A stretch of DNA of 64,000 bases from Aquipuribacter nitratireducens (lineage in GTDB: Bacteria; Actinomycetota; Actinomycetes; Actinomycetales; JBBAYJ01): NCBI RefSeq assembly GCF_037860835.1, contig NZ_JBBEOG010000001.1, forward strand, positions 62,001 through 126,000. The letters are read 5' to 3'. A program made the translations under genes and the position numbers. Position 1 is the first letter of the stretch. Every line of letters begins with the position of its first letter. Under the pieces are notes generated by a model that searched no databases, had not been told where the DNA came from, and saw only the letters and a list, made by a program, of their open reading frames with translations. Positions 25,057 through 33,631 of this stretch are shown here, piece by piece.

Positions 25057-26040
25057 ATGCGCGTCGTCGTGACAGGGGGAGCGGGGTTCATCGGCTCGCA
25101 CCTCGTGCGGGCCGCCCTCGGGGGCACGCTGCCGGGTCTCGAGCCGTCGCGGCTCGTCGTGCTCGACAAGCTGACGTACGCCGGCAACCTCGACAACCTC
25201 GCCCCGGTGCAGGACGACCCCCGGCTGGAGGTCGTCGTGGGCGACATCTGCGACCCCGCCGCGCTCGACCGGGTGCTGCCGGGCGCCGACGCCGTCCTCC
25301 ACCTCGCGGCCGAGTCGCACGTCGACCGCTCGATCGCCGGCGCGGCCGACTTCGTCGTGACGAACGTCGTCGGCACCCAGACGCTGCTCGACGGCTGCCT
25401 TCGCCACGACGTCCCGACCGTCGTCCACGTCTCCACCGACGAGGTCTACGGCTCGATCGCCGAGGGCTCGTGGCCCGAGACGCACCCGGTCGACCCCAGC
25501 TCGCCGTACTCCGCGAGCAAGGCCGGCAGCGACCTGCTCGCCCTCGCGTACGCCCGCACCTTCGGCATGGACGTGCGGGTGACCCGCTGCTCGAACAACT
25601 ACGGGCCGTACCAGTTCCCGGAGAAGGTCATCCCGCTGTTCGTCTCCAACCTCCTCGACGGCCTCCAGGTGCCGCTGTACGGCGACGGCCTCAACGTCCG
25701 CGACTGGCTCCACGTCCACGACCACTGCCGCGGCATCGCGCTCGTGCTCGCCGGCGGGCGCGCCGGTGAGGTCTACAACATCGGCGGCGGCACCGAGCTC
25801 ACGAACCGCGAGCTCACCGACCGGCTCCTCGCGGCGTGCGGCGCAGGGCCGGGGATGGTGAAGCAGGTCCCGGACCGCAAGGGCCACGACCGGCGCTACT
25901 CGGTCGACATCACGAAGATCCGCACCGAGCTCGGCTACGAGCCGTCCGTGCCGTTCGACGACGGCCTGCGCGACACCGTCGAGTGGTACCGGGCGAACCA
26001 GGCGTGGTGGCGCCCGCTCAAGGCCGCCGCCGCGCTGTGA
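25057..26040 (+). CDS. rmlB: dTDP-glucose 4,6-dehydratase
   Basis: RmlB converts dTDP-glucose to dTDP-4-keto-6-deoxyglucose using bound NAD+. The 327 residues are a complete extended SDR. They include the NAD-binding GGAGFIGSHLVR, DKLTYAGNLDNL, the catalytic region STDEVYGSI, the YSASKAG active-site Tyr/Lys, and the NNYGPYQFPEKVIPLF signature. The gene overlaps rmlD by 4 bp and diverges from rmlC across 89 bp, so both rml pairs probably share a promoter region. Confidence 0.96.
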   Translation: MRVVVTGGAGFIGSHLVRAALGGTLPGLEPSRLVVLDKLTYAGNLDNLAPVQDDPRLEVVVGDICDPAALDRVLPGADAVLHLAAESHVDRSIAGAADFVVTNVVGTQTLLDGCLRHDVPTVVHVSTDEVYGSIAEGSWPETHPVDPSSPYSASKAGSDLLALAYARTFGMDVRVTRCSNNYGPYQFPEKVIPLFVSNLLDGLQVPLYGDGLNVRDWLHVHDHCRGIALVLAGGRAGEVYNIGGGTELTNRELTDRLLAACGAGPGMVKQVPDRKGHDRRYSVDITKIRTELGYEPSVPFDDGLRDTVEWYRANQAWWRPLKAAAAL

Positions 26041-26897
26041 GCGGTCCCCGCCGCTGGCTCGTCACCGGCGCCGCCGGGACGGTCGGCAGCCGGGTCGTCG
26101 AGCGGCTGCTCGCCGACGGCGAGGACGTGACCGCGGCGACGCGCGCCCACCTCGACGTCACCGACCAGGAGGCGGTCGACGCCGCGGTCGAGGGCCACGA
26201 CGTCGTCGTCAACGCCGCGGCGTGGACCGCGGTCGACGACGCCGAGACGCACGAGGCGGAGGCCTTCGCCGCCAACGCCGTCGGGCCCGCGCTGCTCGCG
26301 GTCGCGTGCGCGCGCCGCGGTGTCCCGCTCCTCCACCTGTCGACCGACTACGTCTTCGACGGGCAGGCCGACCGCCCGTTCCCGGAGGACGCGCCCCTGC
26401 GGCCGCGGTCGGCCTACGGCCGTACGAAGGCGGCGGGGGAGTGGGCGGTCCGCGCCGCCGGCGGGCCGCTGTGGCTGCTGCGGACGGCGTGGGTGTACGA
26501 CGTCGACCGGCCGTGCTTCCCCCGGACGGTCGTCCGCCTGCTCGGGGAGCGGGAGTCCCTCGACGTCGTCGACGACCAGGTGGGCCAGCCGACGTGGGCC
26601 CGCGACGTGGCGGACCTCGCCGTGGCGGTCGTCCGGGCCGGTGCCCCGCACGGCACGTACCACGCGACGGCCGCCGGGCAGGTGTCGTGGTTCGGGCTGA
26701 CCAGGGCGCTGCTCGCGCACCTCGGCGAGGACCCGGGGCGGGTCCGCGCGACGACGTCGGAGGCGTTCCGGCGCCCGGCGCCGCGACCCGCGTGGTCGGT
26801 GCTGGGGCACGCGGCCTGGCAGAACTCCGGTGTCACGGCGCCGCGGGCGTGGGAGGCGGCGCTCGCCGAGGCGGTCGGAGCGGGCCTGCTGCGATAG
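26037..26897 (+). CDS. rmlD: dTDP-4-dehydrorhamnose reductase
   Basis: RmlD performs the final NADPH-dependent reduction to dTDP-L-rhamnose. The 286-residue protein has the nucleotide-binding VTGAAGTVGSR, LDVTDQEAV, NAAAWTAVDDAE, and LSTDYVFDG. The active-site stretch SAYGRTKAAGEW contains the Tyr and Lys. The GTG start overlaps the rmlB stop by 4 bp. With rmlA, rmlB and rmlC this completes the pathway. The product is likely used by the surface glycosyltransferases in this genome. Confidence 0.94.
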   Translation: MSGPRRWLVTGAAGTVGSRVVERLLADGEDVTAATRAHLDVTDQEAVDAAVEGHDVVVNAAAWTAVDDAETHEAEAFAANAVGPALLAVACARRGVPLLHLSTDYVFDGQADRPFPEDAPLRPRSAYGRTKAAGEWAVRAAGGPLWLLRTAWVYDVDRPCFPRTVVRLLGERESLDVVDDQVGQPTWARDVADLAVAVVRAGAPHGTYHATAAGQVSWFGLTRALLAHLGEDPGRVRATTSEAFRRPAPRPAWSVLGHAAWQNSGVTAPRAWEAALAEAVGAGLLR

Positions 26898-26944
26898 CGC
26901 CGTCAGCGAAACGCGCTCGCGGACTGTCGGACCGCGTGGACAGG

Positions 26945-27994
26945 ATGGGTCCCGTGACCGACACCATCGTCGCCGAGGGCCTCGTCAAGACCTACGGCTC
27001 CGTCCGCGCGCTCGACGGCTTCGACCTGTCCGTGGCGCCGGGCACCGTCATGGGTCTGCTCGGCCCGAACGGCGCCGGCAAGACGACGTCCGTCCGGGTC
27101 TTCACGACCCTGCTGCGGGCCGACAGCGGCCGGGCGAGCGTCGCCGGCCTCGACGTCGTCCGGGACGCCACCGAGCTCCGCTCCCGCATCGGGGTGTCGG
27201 GGCAGTACGCCGCGGTCGACGAGAACCTCACCGGCTTCGAGAACCTCGACATGGTGGGCCGGCTCTACCACCTGGGCTCGAAGGTGTCGCGGGAGCGGGC
27301 GTGGGAGCTGCTCGAGCGTTTCGACCTCACCGAGGCGGGCCGGCGCCCGGTCAGCACGTACTCCGGCGGCATGCGCCGGCGCCTCGACCTCGCCGGCGCG
27401 CTCGTCGCGCAGCCGGAGGTGCTGTTCCTCGACGAGCCGACGACCGGGCTCGACCCCCGCAGCCGCATCGGCATGTGGGACGTCATCGCCGAGCTCGTCT
27501 CCGGCGGCACCACCCTGCTGCTCACCACGCAGTACCTCGAGGAGGCCGACCGCCTCGCCGACCGGATCGCCGTCATCGACACCGGCAAGGTCATCGCGCT
27601 CGGCACCGCCGACGAGCTCAAGCAGCAGGTCGGCGGGGAGCGGATCGAGGTGACCGTCGCCCGCCCGGAGGAGCTGCCCGTCGCCCGCGACGCGCTCGCG
27701 CGGCTCTGCCTCGCCGAGGTCGGCGTGGAGGAGCACACCCGCACCCTCACGGCGCCCGTCAGCGGCGGGGTCAGCGTCCTCGTCGACGCCCTCCGCGCGC
27801 TCGACGCCGCGCAGGTCGAGGTGCTCGACGCCGGCGTCCGGCGGCCCACCCTCGACGACGTGTTCCTCACCCTCACCGGGCACGCGGCCGAGGAGACCCC
27901 CGACCCGGACGCCGACGACGGCGGTGGCGTCGCCGGACGACGCGGGCGCCGGTCCCGACGCAGCAGCACCGAGAAGGAGGCGGCGCAGGCATGA
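26945..27994 (+). CDS. Daunorubicin-type ABC exporter ATP-binding protein
   Basis: This 349-residue ATPase drives an ABC-2 exporter with the next gene. Visible are Walker A GPNGAGKTT, the Q-loop region GVSGQYAAVDENLTGFENL typical of DrrA-type proteins, signature YSGGMRRRLDLA, Walker B VLFLDEPTTGLD and the H-loop position occupied by TTQYLEEAD. DrrA-type proteins have Gln instead of His at that site. ATG 26945 is used here. GTG 26954 (VTDTIVAEG) is an equally possible start. A charged C-terminal tail ends in an ATGA overlap with the permease gene. Confidence 0.92.
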   Translation: MGPVTDTIVAEGLVKTYGSVRALDGFDLSVAPGTVMGLLGPNGAGKTTSVRVFTTLLRADSGRASVAGLDVVRDATELRSRIGVSGQYAAVDENLTGFENLDMVGRLYHLGSKVSRERAWELLERFDLTEAGRRPVSTYSGGMRRRLDLAGALVAQPEVLFLDEPTTGLDPRSRIGMWDVIAELVSGGTTLLLTTQYLEEADRLADRIAVIDTGKVIALGTADELKQQVGGERIEVTVARPEELPVARDALARLCLAEVGVEEHTRTLTAPVSGGVSVLVDALRALDAAQVEVLDAGVRRPTLDDVFLTLTGHAAEETPDPDADDGGGVAGRRGRRSRRSSTEKEAAQA

Positions 27995-28890
27995 GCGCTC
28001 CCACCACGCCCACGGGCACCACGACGTCCACCCGGTCCGGGCCGTCGCGCCGCCCGGCCGCGTCGCCCGCGAGCGGGCCGCTCGTGGCCCTGCAGGACGG
28101 CTGGACCGTCGCGCGGCGCAACCTCATCAAGATCAAGCGGGTGCCGGACCTGCTGGTCGGCTCGATCATCTCGCCGATCATGTTCATCCTGCTGTTCGCC
28201 TACGTCTTCGGCGGGTCGATCGCCCTACCCGGTCAGGACGCCCTCGACCCGGCGCTCTACCGGGAGTTCCTCATCGCCGGCATCTTCGCCCAGACGGTGA
28301 TCTTCGGGGCGACCATCACGGGCTCCGGCATGGCGCAGGACCTCAAGACCGGCATCGTCGACCGTTTCCGCTCGCTGCCGATGGCGCCGTCGGCGGTGCT
28401 CGTCGGCCGCACCACCGCGGACGTCGTCAACAACGTCCTCACGATCGTCATCATGTCGCTGACCGGGCTCGTCGTCGGCTGGCGCATCGGGAGCTCGGTC
28501 GGGGAGGCGCTCCTCGGGTACGCGCTCCTGCTGTTCTTCGCCTACTGCATCAGCTGGGTCATGGCGTACGTCGGACTGCTCGTGCGGACACCCGAGGTCT
28601 TCAACAACGTCGTCTTCATCGTGATCTTCCCGTTGACGTTCATCGCGAACACGTTCGTGCCGCTGGAGAACTTCCCCTCGGCGCTGCGCGTGTTCGCCGA
28701 GTGGAACCCGGTGTCGGCGGTGACGCAGGCGGCCCGCGAGCTGTTCGGCAACGTGCCGCCGGGGTTCCCGGAACCGCAGGCGTGGCCGCTGCAGAACAGC
28801 GCCCTCTACACGGTGCTGTGGGGTGCGGCGATCCTGCTCGTGTTCGTGCCCCTCACGGTGCGGCAGTACCAGCGCGCCGCCGCCCGCTGA
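27991..28890 (+). CDS. ABC-2 type exporter permease
   Basis: This 299-residue membrane partner of the preceding ATPase has a Thr/Ser/Pro-rich cytoplasmic N-terminus (about 1-35). Six predicted membrane segments follow, including LVGSIISPIMFILLFAYVFG and a conserved GxAxDLKTGIVDRFRSLPM loop. That loop is the ABC-2 membrane signature of the DrrB family. Exporters of this class confer self-resistance to drugs or export lipids and glycans. Nothing in the sequence selects a substrate. The start overlaps the ATPase stop by 4 bp. Confidence 0.92.
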   Translation: MSAPTTPTGTTTSTRSGPSRRPAASPASGPLVALQDGWTVARRNLIKIKRVPDLLVGSIISPIMFILLFAYVFGGSIALPGQDALDPALYREFLIAGIFAQTVIFGATITGSGMAQDLKTGIVDRFRSLPMAPSAVLVGRTTADVVNNVLTIVIMSLTGLVVGWRIGSSVGEALLGYALLLFFAYCISWVMAYVGLLVRTPEVFNNVVFIVIFPLTFIANTFVPLENFPSALRVFAEWNPVSAVTQAARELFGNVPPGFPEPQAWPLQNSALYTVLWGAAILLVFVPLTVRQYQRAAAR

Positions 28891-29002
28891 GGCCCCCCGG
28901 GTCTGACGCAACGCGCCGTGGTGTCGGATAGGGCGACGCGACGGCCCCTTGTGTCGGGTGAGGAGTGACGCAACGGCACGTCCCGTCAGACGGTTCGGCG
29001 CG

Positions 29003-30151
29003 TCAGCGCGGGTCCGGTTGGATGCGCAGGACCTGGCGGCTGCCGTGCGCGACGTACCAGACGTCTCCGGCGGCGTACGCCGCCGGGCCGGCGAACAACC
29101 AGCCGCCCAGTCGCAGGTGCTGCACGATCCGGCCGTCGTCGGCGCGGACCTGTGCGAGCGTGCCGCCGCCGGCCGTCACCCAGAAGGCGTCGCGGTCCGG
29201 GTCGTGGACGGCGTACGGGTCCTGCTCGTCCCGGCCGCCGGGGACGGTGAGGCGACGGACCTCGACGAGAGTGGTCGGGTCGAGGCCGACGAGCTCGTCG
29301 GTCTCGGGGACGCCGACCCACACCAGCCCGTCGCCGGCCAGGAGCGCGCCAGGCCTCCCCCCGAGGGGCGCCGGGTCGCCGACCGCGCCGTCGGGGGCGA
29401 CGCGGACGGCCGCGCCCAGCGCCGGGACCGTCACCACGACGGCGCCGTCGGGCTGGACGAGGACGCGTTCGGCCGGCCCCGGCAGGGGCACCCGCTCGGC
29501 CACGGTGCCGTCGGCCGGATCGATCCGGGCCAGGCCCGCTGCGCCGTCGCTTGCCCACACCTGCTCGCCGGAGGCGCCGATGCCGAATCCGTCGCCGACC
29601 GCCACGCGCGTCCGCACCTCGAGCGTGTCGGGGTCGACGCCCAGGACCTCCTCGCGCAGGTGCACCCAGACCATGTCCGCCGACAGGGCCGGCGCCTCGA
29701 CCCGCCCCGGTGGCAGTTCGACCTCGACGAGGCCGCCGTCGGCCGGGTCGATCCGGCTCAGCACGACCCCGCCGCCGTCTCGGGCGCTGGTGACCCACAC
29801 GTGCCCCAGGCCCGCACTCGCGCCCGTCGGGAAGCCGGGGACGGACCACGTGCCGAGCACCGTGCCGTCGGCGGGGCGGGTCGGCGAGGGCGTCGCGAGG
29901 GCCGACGGCGGCGCCGGACGGACGGGCACCACGGGGGTGTCCGACGGTGAGCCCGCCAGGGCGACCACGGCCACCGTGGTGGCGGCGGCGGCTGCCACGC
30001 CGAGTGCGACAGCCACCCGCGGGCCGCGCGGGGGGCGCCGGGCGCGCGACCGCAGCTCGTCCCACGCCCCGGGCCGGGGACGTACTGTCTCGGCGCGTGC
30101 GGCGAGGGCGGCGCGGAGCTCGTCCTCCAACTGGTCCTGGTGCCGGCTCAC
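29003..30151 (-). CDS. Membrane protein with propeller-like extracytoplasmic domain, putative anti-sigma partner
   Basis: This 382-residue protein has a cytoplasmic helical N-terminus (about 1-45, LEDELRAALAARAE) and one membrane segment (about 46-68). A Pro/Ser/Thr linker follows, then about 290 residues with repeated GxVWVTSA, DMVWVHLR, EQVWASD, GLVWVGVP and GDVWYVAH strands that suggest a beta-propeller. It starts with GTG overlapping the sigma-factor stop by 4 bp, so it is very likely the regulator of that sigma factor. The N-terminus lacks an obvious HxxxCxxC zinc motif, which differs from classical ZAS anti-sigma factors. A sensory role for the propeller is an inference. Confidence 0.7.
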   Translation of the reverse strand: MSRHQDQLEDELRAALAARAETVRPRPGAWDELRSRARRPPRGPRVAVALGVAAAAATTVAVVALAGSPSDTPVVPVRPAPPSALATPSPTRPADGTVLGTWSVPGFPTGASAGLGHVWVTSARDGGGVVLSRIDPADGGLVEVELPPGRVEAPALSADMVWVHLREEVLGVDPDTLEVRTRVAVGDGFGIGASGEQVWASDGAAGLARIDPADGTVAERVPLPGPAERVLVQPDGAVVVTVPALGAAVRVAPDGAVGDPAPLGGRPGALLAGDGLVWVGVPETDELVGLDPTTLVEVRRLTVPGGRDEQDPYAVHDPDRDAFWVTAGGGTLAQVRADDGRIVQHLRLGGWLFAGPAAYAAGDVWYVAHGSRQVLRIQPDPR

Positions 30152-30756
30152 GTGCCCACTCGCTCCAGCCCCGTGGGGCGGGCTGGGTCTGCCGGCCGCG
30201 CGTGCTCCCGCCGAACCCGCAGGGTCGCCGTGGCCCTCGACAGGTGCTGCTTCACCGAGCCCGGCGAGATCCGCAGGGTCTCGGCGATCCCGCGGTCACC
30301 GAGACCCGCCCAGTACCGCAGCACCACGCACTCCCGCTGCCGACGGGGGAGGGCAGCGACGAGGCCCAGCAGCTCGTCGCGCTCGCCACGCCCGACGACC
30401 TGCGACTCGCCCGACGGCGCGTCTGCGCGGGCGAGCCACGCCTCGGCCTCCAGCGCCCGCTGCCGGCGCCTCACCGCGACCCGCCGCCGCATCGAGGACC
30501 GGCACACGTTCACCACGGCGCGCCGCAGGTAGCCCTCGGCGGCGTCCGGGTCGCGCAGAGCCATGCCGCCGCGACGGTGCACGGAGAGGAAGACGTCCTG
30601 CACGACGTCCTCGGCCTCGTCGTGGTCCAGGAGCAGCCGAGCCAGCCGCACCATCGGCCAGTAGTGCACCTCGTAGAGTCGCTCGAGGTCCTCCAGCGCC
30701 GACGTGCCCGCCCCGGCCTCGCCCCCGGACCCGCGACCTCCCCGGCCCACGCCCAC
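30148..30756 (-). CDS. ECF RNA polymerase sigma factor, SigE-like family
   Basis: This sigma-70-family protein of about 202 residues directs RNA polymerase to a small regulon. Region 2 is seen as YEVHYWPMVRLARLLLDHDEAEDVVQDVFLSVHR (key residues YWPMVRLA, AEDVVQDVF). Region 4 is ALPRRQRECVVLRYWAGL plus the helix-turn-helix IAETLRISPGSVKQHLSRA. It belongs to the group called SigE family in Streptomyces annotations. GTG 30756 is the probable start, and GTG 30750 is also possible. The membrane protein gene is translationally coupled downstream. Confidence 0.88.
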   Translation of the reverse strand: MGVGRGGRGSGGEAGAGTSALEDLERLYEVHYWPMVRLARLLLDHDEAEDVVQDVFLSVHRRGGMALRDPDAAEGYLRRAVVNVCRSSMRRRVAVRRRQRALEAEAWLARADAPSGESQVVGRGERDELLGLVAALPRRQRECVVLRYWAGLGDRGIAETLRISPGSVKQHLSRATATLRVRREHARPADPARPTGLERVGT

Positions 30757-30809
30757 CAGGCTAGAGCCGCGAGCGGTCGACGTCCCGGCTCCCGGTCGAC
30801 TGGTCGCGA

Positions 30810-31277
30810 TCAGGTGAGGTACGCGCAGAGCGCCGTCTCGTCGAGCTCCTTCGGCCCGGCCGAGACCAGCTGCTCCCCGCCCGAGAGGACGGCGCGACCC
30901 GCGGACAGGAGCACGACGCCGTACCCGGGCACGGTCACACCGCGCTCCTTGCCGCGCAGGGTCACGGTCCCCGAGGGGTCGAAGGTCTCGTTGACCACGC
31001 CCCGCGAGCCCAGCGAGGCTCCCGTCTCGGGGTTGGACCACGTCAGCGTGTACGCAAGGTGCACGTCGAGGCGCTCGCCCCGGAACGTCTCCTGCGCCCA
31101 ACCCTCGGCGGCCACGTCGAGCGCGACCTCACCGCAGTCGACCAGGCCGGGCAGCACGAACGCGAAGTGGATGCGTTCAGGTCGCTCCGGCGGCGCCGCC
31201 GACGCCACGGCGGGGGTGAAGGCCACGAGGGCGGCGCCGGCGGTGAGGGCGAGGGAGTGGCGGACGGTTCGATGCAT
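30810..31277 (-). CDS. Small secreted protein of unknown function
   Basis: I do not recognise this 155-residue protein. It has a clear signal peptide (about 1-27, LALTAGAALVAFTPAVASAA). The mature part of about 128 residues is beta-rich (VDCGEVALDV, DVHLAYTLTWSNPETG, GTVTLRGKERGVTVPGYGVVLLSAG) and contains two cysteines. ATG 31277 is supported by GAGGAG 7 bp upstream. It lies 53 bp upstream of the sigma-factor start on the same strand and may belong to its regulon. No membrane anchor is visible. Confidence 0.75.
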   Translation of the reverse strand: MHRTVRHSLALTAGAALVAFTPAVASAAPPERPERIHFAFVLPGLVDCGEVALDVAAEGWAQETFRGERLDVHLAYTLTWSNPETGASLGSRGVVNETFDPSGTVTLRGKERGVTVPGYGVVLLSAGRAVLSGGEQLVSAGPKELDETALCAYLT

Positions 31278-31387
31278 GGCTGGTCTCCTCCGGACGGGCC
31301 GCGTGGTGCGGCGCCTGTGGTCGTGTGACCCCAGGTCGCCCGAGACCGCTCGCTGGTTGACACCCCTGCGCGCCCTCCCCCTGACGG

Positions 31388-31428
31388 AACGGCACATGGC
31401 GTCGACCTGGTCGACGCCATGTGCCGTT
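31388..31428 (-). terminator. Perfect 20-bp inverted repeat downstream of greA
   Basis: AACGGCACATGGCGTCGACC (31388-31407) is the exact complement of 31409-31428 with a single base between. The stem is therefore about 18 bp plus a tight loop. It lies between the greA stop (31461) and the next minus-strand gene (31277), where a greA terminator is expected. Confidence 0.75.
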
Positions 31429-31460
31429 GCGACAGAAGCGGTGGGTGGGTGGCGGGTTGC

Positions 31461-31955
31461 TCAGCCGGTGAAGCGCTCCGCCTTGAGGATCCTCACGGGG
31501 ATCTGGCGGCCGTTGGGCGCGGTGTAGCTCGTCTCGGTGCCGACCGGCTGGCCGAGGACCGCGGCCCCCAGCGGGGACTGCTCGGAGAACACGTCGAGGT
31601 CGGTCGTGGCGGCGATCTCGCGGCTGCCGAGGAGGAAGGTCTCCTCGGCGCCGGCGACGTCGGCGGTCACGACCATGCCGGCGTGGACGGCGCCGTCGTC
31701 GGCGATGTCCTCGGGCGCCCCCACCTGCGCGTTCTCGAGCATCTGCTCGAGCTGGCGGATGCGGGCCTCCTGCTTGCCCTGCTCCTCCTTGGCGGCGTGG
31801 TAGCCACCGTTCTCCTTGAGGTCGCCCTCCTCGCGGGCGGCCTCGATCTTGCGGGCGAGCTCCAGGCGGCCCTCGCCCCGCAGGTGGTCGAGCTCGGCCT
31901 GCAGCCGGTCGTGGGCCTCCTGGGTCAGCCAGGTCACGCTGCTGGTCTCGGACAT
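31461..31955 (-). CDS. greA: Transcription elongation factor GreA
   Basis: GreA inserts into the secondary channel of RNA polymerase and stimulates cleavage of backtracked RNA. The 164-residue protein has the N-terminal coiled coil (EAAREEGDLKENGGYHAAKE, with the tip DLKEN acidic residues) and a C-terminal FKBP-like domain (VGTETSYTAPNGRQIPVRIL). ATG 31955 gives MSETSSVTWLTQEAHDRL. GAGGAG lies upstream. The arrangement greA, DUF4307 and mca is conserved in Mycobacterium and other actinomycetes. Confidence 0.95.
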   Translation of the reverse strand: MSETSSVTWLTQEAHDRLQAELDHLRGEGRLELARKIEAAREEGDLKENGGYHAAKEEQGKQEARIRQLEQMLENAQVGAPEDIADDGAVHAGMVVTADVAGAEETFLLGSREIAATTDLDVFSEQSPLGAAVLGQPVGTETSYTAPNGRQIPVRILKAERFTG

Positions 31956-32148
31956 GCACGTACTCCTCGGTGGTCGGGTCCCCCGGGCCCGTCCGCGTCG
32001 GCGTCGCCGGTGGCGCGCCGCGGGACCAGCCGGGCTCTCGTCACGGGTCCGTTCCCCCTGTCCGGGGCCCGTGGGTAAGCCCACGATCATACGCCAGTGG
32101 GTGCCCCCGGCCGGTACGGGTGCGAGCCCGGCGCCGGTCAGGCGCCGG

Positions 32149-32577
32149 TCAGGGGACGAGGATGCACGTCCGCACCGACGACGTGACGGCGCGGGAGGTC
32201 GTGCGGACCTCGGTCGTCACGCTCGTCGCGCGCTCCGCCAGCGGGTCCAGGTCGACGTCGACCTGCCCGACGTCGCCGTAGCGGGCGTCGGCGGCCCGGA
32301 CCTGGCAGCGCAGCCGGTCGCCGGGGTCGGCGTACACCTCGAAGGTCGTCCGCACGAGGTGGTCGTCGACCACCTCGAACGACACCTCCCGCCACCGCAC
32401 GTCGTCGGCGAGGACGGCGCGGGTCACGAGCGCGAAGGCCGACACCGCGAGGAGGCCACCGAGCACTGCGACGGCGACGGCGAGGGCGCGCCCGCCGCGT
32501 CGCGGCGGACGGGCGTAGCGGGCCGCCACGTCGTCGGCGGGCACACCCGGCGTGACCGCGTCCCGGCCCTGCTCCAC
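32149..32577 (-). CDS. DUF4307 single-pass membrane protein
   Basis: This 142-residue protein has one N-terminal membrane segment (about residues 32-54, LAVAVAVLGGLLAVSAFALV). An extracytoplasmic beta-rich domain follows, with VRWREVSFEVVDDHLVRTTFEVYADP (key part VSFEVVDDHLVRTTFEV), RLRCQVRA and a C-terminal CILVP. It matches the DUF4307 family found between greA and mca in actinomycetes. Two cysteines may pair outside the cell. The role is unknown. Start GTG 32577 follows GGGAGGG. It diverges from mca across 127 bp. Confidence 0.82.
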   Translation of the reverse strand: MEQGRDAVTPGVPADDVAARYARPPRRGGRALAVAVAVLGGLLAVSAFALVTRAVLADDVRWREVSFEVVDDHLVRTTFEVYADPGDRLRCQVRAADARYGDVGQVDVDLDPLAERATSVTTEVRTTSRAVTSSVRTCILVP

Positions 32578-32704
32578 GCGCCCTCCCGACGATCGGGGAC
32601 AATCCCTGTCGGCCCCGACCCGGTGTCGGAGCCCGACCCCATGATGACCCGTCGTCCCCGGGCACACCGCCCGCCCGGTCGGGGACCGACAACGAGGGAG
32701 GACC

Positions 32705-33631
32705 GTGAGCGAGCAGCTCCGCCTGATGGCCGTCCACGCGCACCCGGACGACGAGTCGAGCAAGGGCGCGGCGACCACGGCCCGCTACGTCGCCGACGGC
32801 GTCGACGTCCTCGTCGTCAGCTGCACGGGAGGCGAGCGCGGCGACGTCCTCAACCCCCGGCTGCAGCACGACCCCGAGGTGGTCCGCGACATCGTCGGGT
32901 ACCGCCGCCGGGAGATGGCCGAGGCCGTCCGCATCCTCGGGGTGCAGCACCGCTGGCTCGGGTTCGTCGACTCCGGGCTGCCCGAGGGAGACCCCCTGCC
33001 GCCCCTGCCGGACGGCTGCTTCGCCCTCGAGCCCCTCGAGATCGCGGCCGCCCCGCTCGTGCGGCTCGTCCGGGAGTTCCGCCCGCACGTCATGACGACG
33101 TACGACGAGAACGGCGGCTACCCGCACCCGGACCACATCATGTGCCACCGGGTCTCCGTCGAGGCGTACGAGGCCGCGGGCGACCCCGACCGCTACGTCG
33201 GCCACGGCGCGCCGCCGTGGACGCCGCTCAAGCTCTACTACAACCAGACCTTCTCCCGACTCAAGATCACCGCCTACCACGAGGCGCTCCTCGCCTCGGG
33301 TGCCGAGTCGCCGTTCGCGGAGTGGATGGAGCGCTGGGAGGAGCGGGAGGAGCGCCCCGTCACCACGCGCGTGCCGGTCGGCGACCACATCGAGACCGCT
33401 GACGCCGCCCTGCGCGCCCACGCCACGCAGGTCGACCCCGACGGGTTCTGGTTCGCGGTGCCGGCGGCGCTGCGCCGCGAGGTGTGGCCGACGGAGGACT
33501 ACGAGCTCGCGCGCAGCCGCGTCGGCGGTCCCGTGGCGGGCACGCCCGAGGCCGACGGCGTCATCGAGGACGACCTGTTCGCCGGGGTCCGAGAGCACCT
33601 CGCCGCCCAGGCCGCCGGGGTCGCGAGGTGA
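32705..33631 (+). CDS. mca: Mycothiol S-conjugate amidase
   Basis: Mca hydrolyses mycothiol conjugates of electrophiles and antibiotics, releasing a mercapturic acid for export and GlcN-Ins for recycling. The 308-residue protein is of the LmbE/PIG-L metal-dependent deacetylase type. It shows the zinc motif VHAHPDDESSKGAA, SCTGGERGDVLNP, TYDENGGYPHPDHIMCH (second metal ligand) and LKLYYNQTFS. These features and the length favour Mca over the related deacetylase MshB. The gene indicates an actinomycete that makes mycothiol. The GTG start gives MSEQLRLMAVHAHPDD. Confidence 0.93.
   Translation: MSEQLRLMAVHAHPDDESSKGAATTARYVADGVDVLVVSCTGGERGDVLNPRLQHDPEVVRDIVGYRRREMAEAVRILGVQHRWLGFVDSGLPEGDPLPPLPDGCFALEPLEIAAAPLVRLVREFRPHVMTTYDENGGYPHPDHIMCHRVSVEAYEAAGDPDRYVGHGAPPWTPLKLYYNQTFSRLKITAYHEALLASGAESPFAEWMERWEEREERPVTTRVPVGDHIETADAALRAHATQVDPDGFWFAVPAALRREVWPTEDYELARSRVGGPVAGTPEADGVIEDDLFAGVREHLAAQAAGVAR

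Noticed and set aside
26945-28890. Antibiotic biosynthetic cluster around the daunorubicin-type exporter
   Set aside because: There are no polyketide, peptide-synthetase or tailoring genes. Such exporters are common outside clusters.
28891-29002. Repeated GACGCAACG and GTGTCGG words between convergent genes
   Set aside because: The copies are short, imperfect and unpaired, and I could not support a defined element.
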